NCBI GenBank assembly: GCA_041751955.1
Contig: JBGSIB010000068.1
Span: forward strand, 1 to 50,459
Reading direction: 5' to 3'
DNA from: UBA2040 sp041751955
GTDB lineage: Bacteria > Bacteroidota > Bacteroidia > Flavobacteriales_D > Crocinitomicaceae
Length of the DNA stretch: 50,459 bases
Every line of letters starts with the position of its first letter. Position 1 is the first letter of the stretch. A program made the translations under genes and the position numbers. Under the pieces are notes generated by a model. That model was not told the DNA's origin and did no database searches. It saw only the letters and a program-made list of their open reading frames with translations. Below, piece by piece: positions 24,091 through 32,920 of the stretch.

Positions 24091-25412
24091 TGAAAAAAAT
24101 TGCCGTAGTCGGTACTGGATATGTTGGTTTGGTATCAGGAACTTGTTTTGCTGAAACTGGAAATGACGTAATTTGTGTTGATATAGATGAAGCGAAAGTT
24201 GAGAAAATGCGTCAAGGTGAAGTGCCAATTTATGAGCCACATTTAGACGTTGTTTTTGAACGAAATATCAAACAAAATAGACTTCGATTCACGACGTATT
24301 TAAAAGAAGCAGTCGATTTTGCTGAGATTATCTTTTTGGCATTGCCTACACCTCCAGGTGAAGATGGTTCGGCAGACTTGAGTTACGTGCTAGCGGTTGC
24401 CGATGAATTAGGAAAAATTATAACAGACTACAAGGTTATTGTTGATAAATCCACTGTTCCCGTAGGAACCGCAGAGAAGGTGGAGGCTGCCATTGCAAAA
24501 AATGCAAAAGTTGAATTCGCTGTGGTTTCCAATCCAGAATTTTTACGGGAAGGATTTGCGATTGACGATTTTTTAAACCCAGATAGAGTTGTGGTTGGGA
24601 CTTCAGACCCTCGCGCCGTTAAAGTGATGGAGGAATTGTACAAGCCTTTTATTCGCGATGGTCACCCATTGATTATTATGGATGAAAAGTCGGCTGAGTT
24701 GACAAAATATGCAGCCAATGCTTTCCTAGCAACCAAAATCACCTTCATGAATGAGATTGCCAACTTTTGCGAAAGAGTAGGAGCAGATGTCGATTTTGTG
24801 CGTCAAGGTATTGGTTCAGATTCACGTATTGGACATAAATTTCTATATCCGGGAATTGGATTTGGAGGTTCATGTTTCCCAAAAGATGTCAGTGCTTTGT
24901 TGGAAAGTGGAAAAGCGGCTGGATATAATTTCGAAATTATCAGCAGTGTTTTGAAGGTGAACGAAAAGCAAAAAGTGACCATGGTGCAGAAAATTAAAAA
25001 TCACTTTGGTTCAGATTTGACAGGTCGTCATTTTGCACTTTGGGGCTTAGCTTTCAAGCCGGACACAGACGACATTCGTGAGGCTTCAGCCCTATACATT
25101 ATTAAAGAACTTTTAGCTTTGGGAGCGTCAATTTCTGCCTATGACCCAGAGGCAATGGAAAATGTTAAATTGACAGTTGGTGACAATATCCAATACGCAG
25201 AAAACCAATACGATGCTCTCCAAAATGCCGATGCACTTTTGATTGCTACGGAGTGGGGTGCCTTTAGAAATCCTGATTTTATTAAAATCAAATCAAGCTT
25301 AAAAAATCACATCATCTTTGATGGACGAAATATTTATGAATTGGACCAAATGAAGCAACTGGGTATCCAATATTACTCAGTAGGTCGACAAATTATTGGT
25401 TCAAACGAATAA
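24090..25412 (+). CDS. ugd: UDP-glucose 6-dehydrogenase
   Basis: 440 residues from ATG 24090. An upstream in-frame extension into the previous gene is rejected because this ATG overlaps the stop (TAATG) and starts right at the Rossmann motif VGTGYVGLV (7-15). The catalytic Cys262 is in GFGGSCFPKD, and the family C-terminal domain (FALWGLAFKPDTDDIREA) is complete. The reaction is UDP-glucose to UDP-glucuronate with two NAD. The next gene uses that product (UDP-glucuronate decarboxylase), which supports UDP-glucose as the substrate rather than UDP-GlcNAc. Confidence 0.92.
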   Translation: MKKIAVVGTGYVGLVSGTCFAETGNDVICVDIDEAKVEKMRQGEVPIYEPHLDVVFERNIKQNRLRFTTYLKEAVDFAEIIFLALPTPPGEDGSADLSYVLAVADELGKIITDYKVIVDKSTVPVGTAEKVEAAIAKNAKVEFAVVSNPEFLREGFAIDDFLNPDRVVVGTSDPRAVKVMEELYKPFIRDGHPLIIMDEKSAELTKYAANAFLATKITFMNEIANFCERVGADVDFVRQGIGSDSRIGHKFLYPGIGFGGSCFPKDVSALLESGKAAGYNFEIISSVLKVNEKQKVTMVQKIKNHFGSDLTGRHFALWGLAFKPDTDDIREASALYIIKELLALGASISAYDPEAMENVKLTVGDNIQYAENQYDALQNADALLIATEWGAFRNPDFIKIKSSLKNHIIFDGRNIYELDQMKQLGIQYYSVGRQIIGSNE

Positions 25413-26408
25413 ATGGAAAATAGAAAACGCATATTGATAACAGGTGCCGCTGGTTTTTTGGGCTCACATCTTTGTGACTATTTCATAGCCAAAAACTTTC
25501 AAGTGATTGGAATGGATAACCTCATCACGGGTCAATTGAAAAACATCGAACATCTTTTTCCTTTAGAAAATTTTGAATTCTATAATCACGATGTTTCTAA
25601 ATTCATTCATGTTCCAGGCGAGTTAGATTATGTTTTGCATTTTGCCTCGCCGGCAAGTCCTATTGATTATCTTAAAATCCCTATCCAAACCTTAAAAGTT
25701 GGCTCACTAGGAGTTCATAATTGCTTGGGGCTGGCAAAAGCTAAAAATGCCAGAGTGCTTATCGCTTCTACTTCAGAAGTGTACGGAGACCCCAGTGTTC
25801 ATCCGCAACCCGAGGAATATTGGGGAAATGTAAATCCTGTTGGTCCACGTGGTGTGTACGATGAAGCCAAACGTTTTCAAGAAGCGATTACAATGGCTTA
25901 CCACACTTTTCACGGTTTAGAAACTCGAATTGTACGTATTTTTAATACTTATGGACCTAGAATGCGACTGAATGATGGACGTGTACTTCCGGCATTTATT
26001 GGTCAAGCTTTGCGAGGCGAAGATTTGACAATTTTTGGGGATGGTTCACAAACGCGTTCATTCTGTTATGTCGATGACTTAGTTGAGGGAATTTATCGTT
26101 TGCTGATGAGTGATTATGCTTTGCCAGTAAACATAGGTAATCCAGATGAGATTTCGATAGGCGAATTTGCTGAGGAAATTATCAAATTGACAGGAACAAA
26201 TCAGAAAGTGATTTATAAAGATTTACCCGTCGATGATCCAAAACAACGACAACCTGATATCACAAAAGCAAAAGAATTGCTAAATTGGAGTCCAAAAGTA
26301 TCAAGAAGTGAGGGTTTGAAAATAACGTATGATTATTTCAAAGGCTTATCTGATGATGATTTGAACCGAGTAGACCATAATAATTTTGACAAATATATTA
26401 TTCGATAA
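25413..26408 (+). CDS. uxs: UDP-glucuronate decarboxylase (UDP-xylose synthase)
   Basis: 331 residues of an extended SDR. The NAD motif is GAAGFLGSH (13-21). The active-site phrases HFASPASP, ASTSEVYGDP and YDEAKRFQEA (catalytic Tyr and Lys) are typical of UXS. The last 20 residues form a short polar tail. It oxidises UDP-glucuronate at C4, decarboxylates it and reduces it to UDP-xylose. It starts immediately after ugd (stop 25412), so the pair makes a UDP-Glc to UDP-Xyl branch inside the Wbp operon. Confidence 0.9.
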   Translation: MENRKRILITGAAGFLGSHLCDYFIAKNFQVIGMDNLITGQLKNIEHLFPLENFEFYNHDVSKFIHVPGELDYVLHFASPASPIDYLKIPIQTLKVGSLGVHNCLGLAKAKNARVLIASTSEVYGDPSVHPQPEEYWGNVNPVGPRGVYDEAKRFQEAITMAYHTFHGLETRIVRIFNTYGPRMRLNDGRVLPAFIGQALRGEDLTIFGDGSQTRSFCYVDDLVEGIYRLLMSDYALPVNIGNPDEISIGEFAEEIIKLTGTNQKVIYKDLPVDDPKQRQPDITKAKELLNWSPKVSRSEGLKITYDYFKGLSDDDLNRVDHNNFDKYIIR

Positions 26409-26977
26409 TGGGGTATTTTGCGCATGAATCGGCCTTTGTAGATGAAGGATGTCAAATTGGGGAAGGAACCAAGATTTGGCACTTTTCTCATATCATGTCC
26501 AATTGTGTTTTAGGCAAAGGTTGTAACATAGGACAAAATGTAGTGATTTCTCCAGAAGTCATTTTAGGTAATAATGTAAAAGTGCAGAATAACGTATCCA
26601 TTTATACGGGTGTGATATGTGAAGATGACGTTTTTCTTGGACCTTCTATGGTATTCACCAATGTTATTAACCCGAGAAGTGCTGTCAACAGAAAAAGTGA
26701 ATATTCTCGCACTGTTGTCAAGAAAGGTGCTTCAATTGGAGCAAATGCAACGATTGTTTGCGGTCATGATATAGGCGAATATGCTTTTATCGGCGCTGGA
26801 GCGGTCGTAACCAAAACAGTCCCCGCCTATGCTTTGGTAGTAGGAAATCCTGCAAGACAAATGGGGTGGATGAGTGAAAATGGACAGAAACTGATTTTTG
26901 ATGGGAATGGAATTGCCGTTTGCCCCGAAAGGCAAGAAAAATATCAATTAAAAGACCAAATAGTGGTTAAACTTTAA
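26408..26977 (+). CDS. wbpD: Left-handed beta-helix sugar N-acetyltransferase, WbpD/WlbB
   Basis: 189 residues made of hexapeptide repeats (I/V/L-G-x-x-x-x units through about 15-155) that form a left-handed parallel beta-helix trimer. The mid-loop FTNVINPRS and the C-terminal helix fit WbpD/WlbB, which acetylate the 3-amino group of UDP-2-acetamido-3-amino-glucuronate with acetyl-CoA. It begins at the last base of the uxs stop (TAATG) and is followed by WbpB, so it is well placed in the pathway. A general hexapeptide acetyltransferase is the weaker alternative. Confidence 0.88.
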   Translation: MGYFAHESAFVDEGCQIGEGTKIWHFSHIMSNCVLGKGCNIGQNVVISPEVILGNNVKVQNNVSIYTGVICEDDVFLGPSMVFTNVINPRSAVNRKSEYSRTVVKKGASIGANATIVCGHDIGEYAFIGAGAVVTKTVPAYALVVGNPARQMGWMSENGQKLIFDGNGIAVCPERQEKYQLKDQIVVKL

Positions 26978-26982
26978 GAAGC

Positions 26983-28032
26983 ATGGGAACTGATAATCAA
27001 AAAGTAAGGTTCGCTGTCGTTGGTGCAGGACACATAGGTAAAAGACATGCCGAAATGATTCGCCGTGAAGAAGAAGCGGAGTTGGTAGCTATGGTCGACG
27101 TTCGAACCAAAGAAGAATGTGGCGCTGAAGATTTAGGCGTTCCATTTTTCAAAACAGTGGAAGAACTTCTTGCCTCTGGTTTGGAATTCGAGGTAGTCAA
27201 CATTTGCACACCAAACGGGTTACATGCGGCGCAAAGTTTAGCGGCTCTGGAAGGTAAAAAACATGTCGTGTGCGAGAAACCAATGGGTTTAAGTAAGGAC
27301 AATTGTGAGAAAGTAATTTTCAAATCTTTACAAGTAGCTAAACAAGTTTTCTGTGTTATGCAGAATCGATATTCACCACCTTCCGAATGGATTAAATCCG
27401 TTGTTAGCGAAGGTATGTTGGGGGACATTTTCATGGTGCAGTTAAATTGCTATTGGAACAGAGACAGCCGTTATTACAAACCCGGTGGTTGGAAAGGAAC
27501 AAATGATTTAGACGGTGGAACTCTTTTTACACAGTTTTCGCATTTTATCGATATCATGTACTGGTTATTCGGTGACATTGACAATATTCAGGGCAAATTC
27601 GCCGATTTTGCGCACCAAGACAGCACAGATTTCGAAGATTCAGGCTTTGTTAGCTTCGATTTTGTAGATGGTGGAATGGGATGTTTGAATTATTCCACAG
27701 CTGTTGTCGATAAAAATTTGGAATCATCGATGACAATAATCGGTTCAAAAGGAAGCGTTAAAATTGGAGGTCAATACATGAATGAAGTTGAGGTTTGTAA
27801 TATTCCGGGATACGACATGCCAGTTTTGAAAGAATCCAATCCAGCAAATGATTATGGCCCGTACAAAGGTTCTGCCGCCAACCATAATTATGTGATCCAA
27901 AACGTCATTGACACGATAAAAGGAAGAACCACTATCTCCACGAATGCATTGGAAGGACTGAAAGTAGTAGAAATAATTGAAAGAATTTATAAAGTAAGAA
28001 ATGAGCAACTCAATTTACCAAAAATTAATTAA
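26983..28032 (+). CDS. wbpB: UDP-GlcNAcA 3-dehydrogenase, Gfo/Idh/MocA family, WbpB/WlbA
   Basis: 349 residues. The N-terminal Rossmann fold has VGAGHIGKRH (14-23), the family motif VCEKPMGLS is intact, and the C-terminal domain holds the GGTLFTQFSHFIDIMYW histidine helix. WbpB/WlbA oxidises the C3 hydroxyl of UDP-N-acetylglucosaminuronate to give the 3-oxo intermediate used by the aminotransferase. The gene lies between wbpD and wbpA and its 3' end overlaps the wbpA start by 32 bases. The pathway context makes a different MocA oxidoreductase unlikely. Confidence 0.87.
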   Translation: MGTDNQKVRFAVVGAGHIGKRHAEMIRREEEAELVAMVDVRTKEECGAEDLGVPFFKTVEELLASGLEFEVVNICTPNGLHAAQSLAALEGKKHVVCEKPMGLSKDNCEKVIFKSLQVAKQVFCVMQNRYSPPSEWIKSVVSEGMLGDIFMVQLNCYWNRDSRYYKPGGWKGTNDLDGGTLFTQFSHFIDIMYWLFGDIDNIQGKFADFAHQDSTDFEDSGFVSFDFVDGGMGCLNYSTAVVDKNLESSMTIIGSKGSVKIGGQYMNEVEVCNIPGYDMPVLKESNPANDYGPYKGSAANHNYVIQNVIDTIKGRTTISTNALEGLKVVEIIERIYKVRNEQLNLPKIN

Positions 28033-29305
28033 CAAGGAAGAAACGCTAGCAGTAGTTGGACTAGGTTACGTAGGTTTACCAATAGCTTTGGCTTTTGCAA
28101 AAAAAATTAAAGTTATCGGTTTTGACATCAACGCTGAGCGTGTGGAAATGATGCGCAATAAAGTTGACCCTAGTCAAGAGTTAGATTCGACTGCTTTTGA
28201 TAATTGCGACATCGAATTTACAGCTTCAATTGACGATTTGAGTAATGCTAAATTTTACGTGGTTGCTGTTCCTACGCCAATCGATGAGCATAATCTTCCA
28301 GATTTAACACCTCTTTTGGCAGCAAGTAGAACAGTTGGGAAGGTTTTGAAAAAAGGCGATTACGTTGCTTTCGAATCAACCGTTTATCCTGGTTGTACGG
28401 AAGAAGATTGCATTCCAATTTTGGAGGAAGTAAGCGGTTTGAAATGGAAAGAAGATTTCAAAGTAGGTTATTCACCTGAACGGATCAATCCGGGCGATTT
28501 AGTGCATACCCTGCAAAATGTTGTCAAAGTTGTATCTGGCTGCGGCCCCGAATCATTAGAAGAAATTGCATTAACCTATGAATTGGTTGTAGATGCAGGT
28601 GTGCATAGAGCTAGCTCCATTAAAGTTGCTGAAGCTGCCAAAATTATTGAGAATACGCAGCGTGATGTGAATATTGCTTTGATTAATGAGCTTTCTCTTA
28701 TCTTCAACCGTCTGGGTATCAATACTTACGAAGTATTAGAAGCTGCTGGAACCAAATGGAATTTCTTGAAGTTCTTCCCAGGATTGGTTGGAGGACATTG
28801 TATTGGAGTCGATCCTTATTATTTAACGCACAAAGCGCAACAAGCAGGTTATCATTCTAAAGTGATCACAAGTGGACGCTATGTGAATGATTCTATGGGT
28901 TTTTATATCGGAAAGCAAACGGCTAAGAAAATTATCGCCCAAGGAAAACATATTCAAGATGCCAAAGTATTGGTAATGGGTGCTACTTTTAAAGAAGACG
29001 TGAGTGATATTCGAAACTCAAAAGTGATTGACGTTATCAAAGAATTAAAATCTTTCCAAGTTTCTGTTGATGTGATTGATCCACATGCTTCTTCGAAAGA
29101 AATGGAGCATGAATATGGTGTTTCGTTAATTGCAGAACCAGGAAATGACTACGATGCAATTATTGTGGCGGTTAATCACGCAGAATATGCGAATTTAGAT
29201 GAAAGTTATTTCAAATCAATTTCCAAAAATGGTTCAGGAATTTTAGTTGATATCAAAGGAATTTACCGAGGAAAAATAAAAGATTTGGAATATTGGAGTT
29301 TATAA
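28001..29305 (+). CDS. wbpA: UDP-N-acetylglucosamine 6-dehydrogenase, WbpA type
   Basis: 434 residues, an UDP-sugar dehydrogenase with VGLGYVGLPIAL (19-30) and the catalytic Cys267 in GGHCIGVDPYYL. The GGHCIGVDPYYLT phrase and the overall length mark the WbpA/TviB UDP-HexNAc group rather than the UDP-glucose group, whose signature is GGSCFPKD as in Ugd at 24090. It oxidises UDP-GlcNAc to UDP-GlcNAcA, the entry step of the Wbp pathway. The start at 28001 overlaps wbpB by 32 bases and begins with the family's N-terminal YQKLINKEE. Confidence 0.9.
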   Translation: MSNSIYQKLINKEETLAVVGLGYVGLPIALAFAKKIKVIGFDINAERVEMMRNKVDPSQELDSTAFDNCDIEFTASIDDLSNAKFYVVAVPTPIDEHNLPDLTPLLAASRTVGKVLKKGDYVAFESTVYPGCTEEDCIPILEEVSGLKWKEDFKVGYSPERINPGDLVHTLQNVVKVVSGCGPESLEEIALTYELVVDAGVHRASSIKVAEAAKIIENTQRDVNIALINELSLIFNRLGINTYEVLEAAGTKWNFLKFFPGLVGGHCIGVDPYYLTHKAQQAGYHSKVITSGRYVNDSMGFYIGKQTAKKIIAQGKHIQDAKVLVMGATFKEDVSDIRNSKVIDVIKELKSFQVSVDVIDPHASSKEMEHEYGVSLIAEPGNDYDAIIVAVNHAEYANLDESYFKSISKNGSGILVDIKGIYRGKIKDLEYWSL

Positions 29306-29324
29306 TCTTAATTTTACCACAAAC

Positions 29325-30410
29325 ATGAATACCACTAACCAAATTGACAATTCAAAATTCGATAAAAGAATTCTTGTTACAGGTGGAGCAGGCTTTATTG
29401 GCTCGCATCTGGTTCGTCTCTTGGTGAATAAATATCCGAATTATAAAATTGTCAATTTTGATAAATTGACATACGCGGGCAACTTGGAGAATTTAAGGGA
29501 TGTAGAAAATTTGCCCAACTATTTTTTTGAAAAAGGTGACATCTGCATGCGTCATCAAATCGAAAAAGCCTTCGAAGAACATTTTATTAGCGACGTTATT
29601 CACTTAGCTGCTGAATCACATGTGGATAGAAGTATTGAAGGGCCTATGGAATTTGTTATGACAAATGTAGTCGGAACCGTGAATTTATTGCAAGTTACCA
29701 AAGAAAAATGGTCCCTTGAAGACAATCATGTATTTCATCATGTTTCTACAGATGAAGTATACGGAAGTCTCGAATCCGAAGGACTTTTTGAAGAAACTAC
29801 ACCTTATGACCCTCGCAGCCCTTATTCTGCGTCCAAAGCATCATCCGATCATTTTGTAAGTGCATTTCACCACACGTATGGTTTACCCATTAAAATGTCA
29901 AATTGCTCCAATAACTACGGGAGTCATCATTTTCCTGAAAAACTGATTCCCTTGATGATCAACAATATTTTGAATAGTAAACCTCTGCCAATTTATGGGA
30001 AAGGTGACAATATTCGGGATTGGTTATGGGTAGAAGATCATGCAAATGCCATTTGTGAAATATTTCACAATGGTAGAATCGGTGAATCCTATAACGTTGG
30101 TGGTCTAAATGAATGGACGAATTTGGAATTGGTGAGATATCTGTGCCAAATCATGGATGAAAAGCTGGACAGAAATCCAGGCGAAAGTGAAAAATTAATT
30201 ACTTATGTAACCGACCGCGCAGGTCATGACATGCGATACGCAATCGATGCCACAAAATTAGAAGAAGAATTGGGATGGAAACCTTCAGTAACATTTGAAG
30301 AAGGGCTCGATAAAACTGTGGAATGGTATTTGCATAACCGCGCATGGATAGAAAATATAACCAGTGGAGACTATAAAAGCTATTATCAGAGTATGTACGA
30401 AAAGCGCTAA
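29325..30410 (+). CDS. rfbB: dTDP-glucose 4,6-dehydratase
   Basis: 361 residues. NAD motif GGAGFIGSH (20-28), the NFDKLTYAGNLENL loop, the active-site phrase HVSTDEVYGSL with the catalytic Asp-Glu pair, and YSASKASSD with Tyr/Lys are all present. It makes dTDP-4-keto-6-deoxyglucose, the entry point to rhamnose and other deoxy-sugars. It follows wbpA by 19 bases. No rmlA, rmlC or rmlD is beside it; a possible RmlD-like reductase lies at 45194. Confidence 0.93.
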   Translation: MNTTNQIDNSKFDKRILVTGGAGFIGSHLVRLLVNKYPNYKIVNFDKLTYAGNLENLRDVENLPNYFFEKGDICMRHQIEKAFEEHFISDVIHLAAESHVDRSIEGPMEFVMTNVVGTVNLLQVTKEKWSLEDNHVFHHVSTDEVYGSLESEGLFEETTPYDPRSPYSASKASSDHFVSAFHHTYGLPIKMSNCSNNYGSHHFPEKLIPLMINNILNSKPLPIYGKGDNIRDWLWVEDHANAICEIFHNGRIGESYNVGGLNEWTNLELVRYLCQIMDEKLDRNPGESEKLITYVTDRAGHDMRYAIDATKLEEELGWKPSVTFEEGLDKTVEWYLHNRAWIENITSGDYKSYYQSMYEKR

Positions 30411-30412
30411 AA

Positions 30413-31153
30413 ATGAGGATTTTTAGCGGTTTATTCACGAAAAAGGAATATCCCGAATTTGATTTTGCAAAACTAGGGGTAGATATGCACAGCCATTTGA
30501 TTCCAGGGATTGATGATGGTGCACAGACTATTGATCATTCAATTGAAATTTTGCGTGCATTTGAAGCCTTGGGCTATTCAAAAATCATTACAACACCGCA
30601 TATCAAAATGGGTAGTTTTGATAATACCTCTGAGATTATTTTGAATGGTGCTGAAGAAGTGAAAAAAGCAATCAAGGAAAACAATATCAACCTTGAATTT
30701 GAGGCAGCTGCAGAATACTATTTTGACTATAGCTTTTTAGAGAAAATAGCGGCAAATGATATTTTGAGTTTTTCCAATGGTCATGTCCTAGTGGAATATT
30801 CTTTTCACCAACGTCCAATGGGGTACAAGGAAATGATTTTCGCCCTTCAAATGAAAAAGTATTTACCTATTATCGCCCATTATGAGCGCTATCCGTATTA
30901 CCACGGAGGCTTTGCAAATGCTGAAAAATTGAGAGATAGAGGTGTGAAAATTCAGGTTAATCTTTTATCTTTGTTAGGACACTACGGTCCTCAAGTACAG
31001 AAACAAGCAGAATTATTAATCAAAAACAAACAAGTGGACTTAGTTGCTTCAGATTGTCATAGAATTGAGCATTTGCAACTTTTAAAAGCCAATTCGAAAA
31101 ATCCACTATTGTATTCATTAATGGATTTGAACTTGTTGAATGTGCAATTCTAG
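30413..31153 (+). CDS. CpsB/YwqE-type PHP-domain protein-tyrosine phosphatase
   Basis: 246 residues of the PHP metallophosphatase fold: DMHSHLIPGIDDGA (Asp24, His26, His28, Asp34), TTPHIKMG, a His in IIAHYER, and ASDCHR with the closing metal ligands. This family removes phosphate from the tyrosine-kinase autokinase that controls polysaccharide chain length. No matching kinase (Wzc/CpsD) is in the window. It is the last gene of the sugar operon and its stop overlaps the opposite gene (shared CTAG). Confidence 0.85.
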   Translation: MRIFSGLFTKKEYPEFDFAKLGVDMHSHLIPGIDDGAQTIDHSIEILRAFEALGYSKIITTPHIKMGSFDNTSEIILNGAEEVKKAIKENNINLEFEAAAEYYFDYSFLEKIAANDILSFSNGHVLVEYSFHQRPMGYKEMIFALQMKKYLPIIAHYERYPYYHGGFANAEKLRDRGVKIQVNLLSLLGHYGPQVQKQAELLIKNKQVDLVASDCHRIEHLQLLKANSKNPLLYSLMDLNLLNVQF

Positions 31154-31809
31154 TTTCTCGTAATTTGTTGTTTTCTTTTTTTTAAAAACCACATAACAAA
31201 TTCTAAAGTAAGTAAGTTAAGCAACCAACCACCCCAAGCGATGATTCTTGTAATGTCCATAGGTGGAAGTTCCCAAATATGTACAATTCCCAATTTTAAA
31301 AGGCGTAAACTTATTGCTGAAAGGGTTAAAGCGTAGCTTCTGAGCATGAATTTACGGTGCTTATCAAATTCTTTTTTTCGGGCATATACATAAGCTAAAT
31401 AGATGAAGTAAAACCACAATAAAGCCAAAACCAAGAAACCGAGTTGGGCAATTATTCCTCCGTTGGCATAATAGCCGAGAATTAATCCTGAAGGTGCGGC
31501 CAAAACTAAAATTATTCCAACGTACAATTTTCCTGTCAAGCGATGGAAACTTTTGAGTCGAATTCGAATTCGTGCCGAAAATTGTGGCATACCCAAAAAC
31601 AGAACAAAAATACTGGTATAAACATGCATGAAAAACGCTACCTGATAATGTGTTTTGCTGATTTCATCTTGTTTGATTCTTAAAAAGGCTACATCAAAAT
31701 TTATAGGAATGTATTGCAGGGTAATCAACACCATCAAATAGCCGAAATATCCCAAGAAAACATAAAAGAGAATTTTTATTCCCTTTGAAAATAGATTTGA
31801 TTGCTGCAT
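31150..31809 (-). CDS. DUF2306 membrane protein
   Basis: 219 residues with about six predicted helices (hydrophobic stretches near 10-35, 60-75, 93-110, 118-140, 155-170 and 185-210). The LKSFHRLTGKLYVGIIL, FDKHRKFMLRSY and WLLNLLTLEFV phrases resemble DUF2306. A histidine in SFHRLTGK and another in FDKHRKFM could bind heme, but no function is established. It lies 12 bases downstream of the YARHG lipoprotein on the same strand, and its stop shares CTAG with the CpsB-like gene. Confidence 0.78.
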   Translation of the reverse strand: MQQSNLFSKGIKILFYVFLGYFGYLMVLITLQYIPINFDVAFLRIKQDEISKTHYQVAFFMHVYTSIFVLFLGMPQFSARIRIRLKSFHRLTGKLYVGIILVLAAPSGLILGYYANGGIIAQLGFLVLALLWFYFIYLAYVYARKKEFDKHRKFMLRSYALTLSAISLRLLKLGIVHIWELPPMDITRIIAWGGWLLNLLTLEFVMWFLKKRKQQITRN

Positions 31810-31821
31810 CCGCTCGAAAGT

Positions 31822-32781
31822 TTATCGGCCGAAATAATCGTAATATTCTTTTGCGTTTTTTTCATAACGCATGAGCAATTGGATATTTTTCTTTTCTATT
31901 TCGGTGAGCGATTTTGTAATGTCGGCGTGAACAGGAATGTACCAGTCCTGATAATCAAAGAAATTGCGATAGATTTTGTTTTTGAACGAGTAACCATGAC
32001 GTGCATAAATAGTGTTTCGGATAATTTCCAAATCACCTTTGGTTAAATTTTCAACTTCCGATTTTTTCAATAATTTTTTCGAGGCATTCGTTTTGAATAT
32101 TTTATCGGTTGTACTGGCATATTTTTCTTCTATCCATTCTTCCATCTTACCATCATCTTCATATTGTGTTACTTCCTCGACTGACCTGCGCCAATTGACA
32201 AATCGATTCGTTTTATCCAACATAATCAAAGAGTCATATTTGTACTCTTTTCTGGTAAGTTCATATTTGCGTTTGTACACTCGTTCTTTTTTATTGGCTT
32301 CCCAAGTGCCAATCATTTTATTTTCTTTCGGAAAAACGATGAATTCAAAAACACCATCATTTTTATGATCACCAGGTTCACGACCAACAAAAGAGTATGA
32401 GATTATCTGACCGTTTTCTTCAACTTTTTCAAGAACATCTCCAGAAAATGGCCTGTCATTTCCAGCAACTACACTGTGGCCAAATAGTTTATCCTCAATC
32501 AAAGAATCGATGGAAATATTTATTTTATTGGTTCTTGTTTGGGTTTCAGTGTCAAATCTGAAGGCATCTTCTACTTCATCATCCTCATCAAAATTAGGTT
32601 CAAAATCACCTACCCAAAAGCCAATACATTGCTCGTCTCTTTTGATTTCTTCCTTTTCTTCAATTGTCAATTCAGAAACTTTCGTGCCTGTTTCCTCTTC
32701 GACTCTAATGTCATCATTTTTTATTTCACTCGAACAAGCCGAAAATAAAAGCGCAATAAATAAACACCCGAATAATTTCAT
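31822..32781 (-). CDS. YARHG-domain lipoprotein
   Basis: 319 residues with lipobox FSAC (Cys16) and an acidic stretch (about 20-70). The centre (about 50-200) is beta-rich. The C-terminal 80 residues (about 235-319) carry the YARHG motif (TIYARHGYSFKN) and the FDYQDWY and LTEIEKKNI phrases of that family. The YARHG domain is thought to be extracellular and possibly to bind peptidoglycan; the exact role is unknown. It is divergent from the membrane-YceI fusion gene, and a perfect 8-bp inverted repeat lies between them. Confidence 0.82.
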   Translation of the reverse strand: MKLFGCLFIALLFSACSSEIKNDDIRVEEETGTKVSELTIEEKEEIKRDEQCIGFWVGDFEPNFDEDDEVEDAFRFDTETQTRTNKINISIDSLIEDKLFGHSVVAGNDRPFSGDVLEKVEENGQIISYSFVGREPGDHKNDGVFEFIVFPKENKMIGTWEANKKERVYKRKYELTRKEYKYDSLIMLDKTNRFVNWRRSVEEVTQYEDDGKMEEWIEEKYASTTDKIFKTNASKKLLKKSEVENLTKGDLEIIRNTIYARHGYSFKNKIYRNFFDYQDWYIPVHADITKSLTEIEKKNIQLLMRYEKNAKEYYDYFGR

Positions 32782-32826
32782 TTTTTATTTTAAAAATAAA
32801 CATTTAACCTATACAAGGTGTAGCTG

Positions 32827-32852
32827 CGACAATTTTATTAATTGAATTGTCG
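32827..32852. promoter_or_regulatory. Inverted repeat in a divergent promoter region
   Basis: CGACAATT-N10-AATTGTCG (arms 32827-32834 and 32845-32852), between the YARHG lipoprotein and the membrane-YceI gene. An operator site is a guess. Confidence 0.4.
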
Positions 32853-32897
32853 ATTAAGGCAAAACAAATAAAAGTTACCATGGTAAGTAATTTTTTC

Positions 32898-32905
32898 TAT
32901 CTTTG
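32898..32905 (+). promoter_or_regulatory. -7 element before the membrane-YceI gene
   Basis: TATCTTTG matches TAnnTTTG and ends 15 bases before the ATG at 32921. Confidence 0.6.
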
Positions 32906-32920
32906 TAAAAAAAAAGAAAT

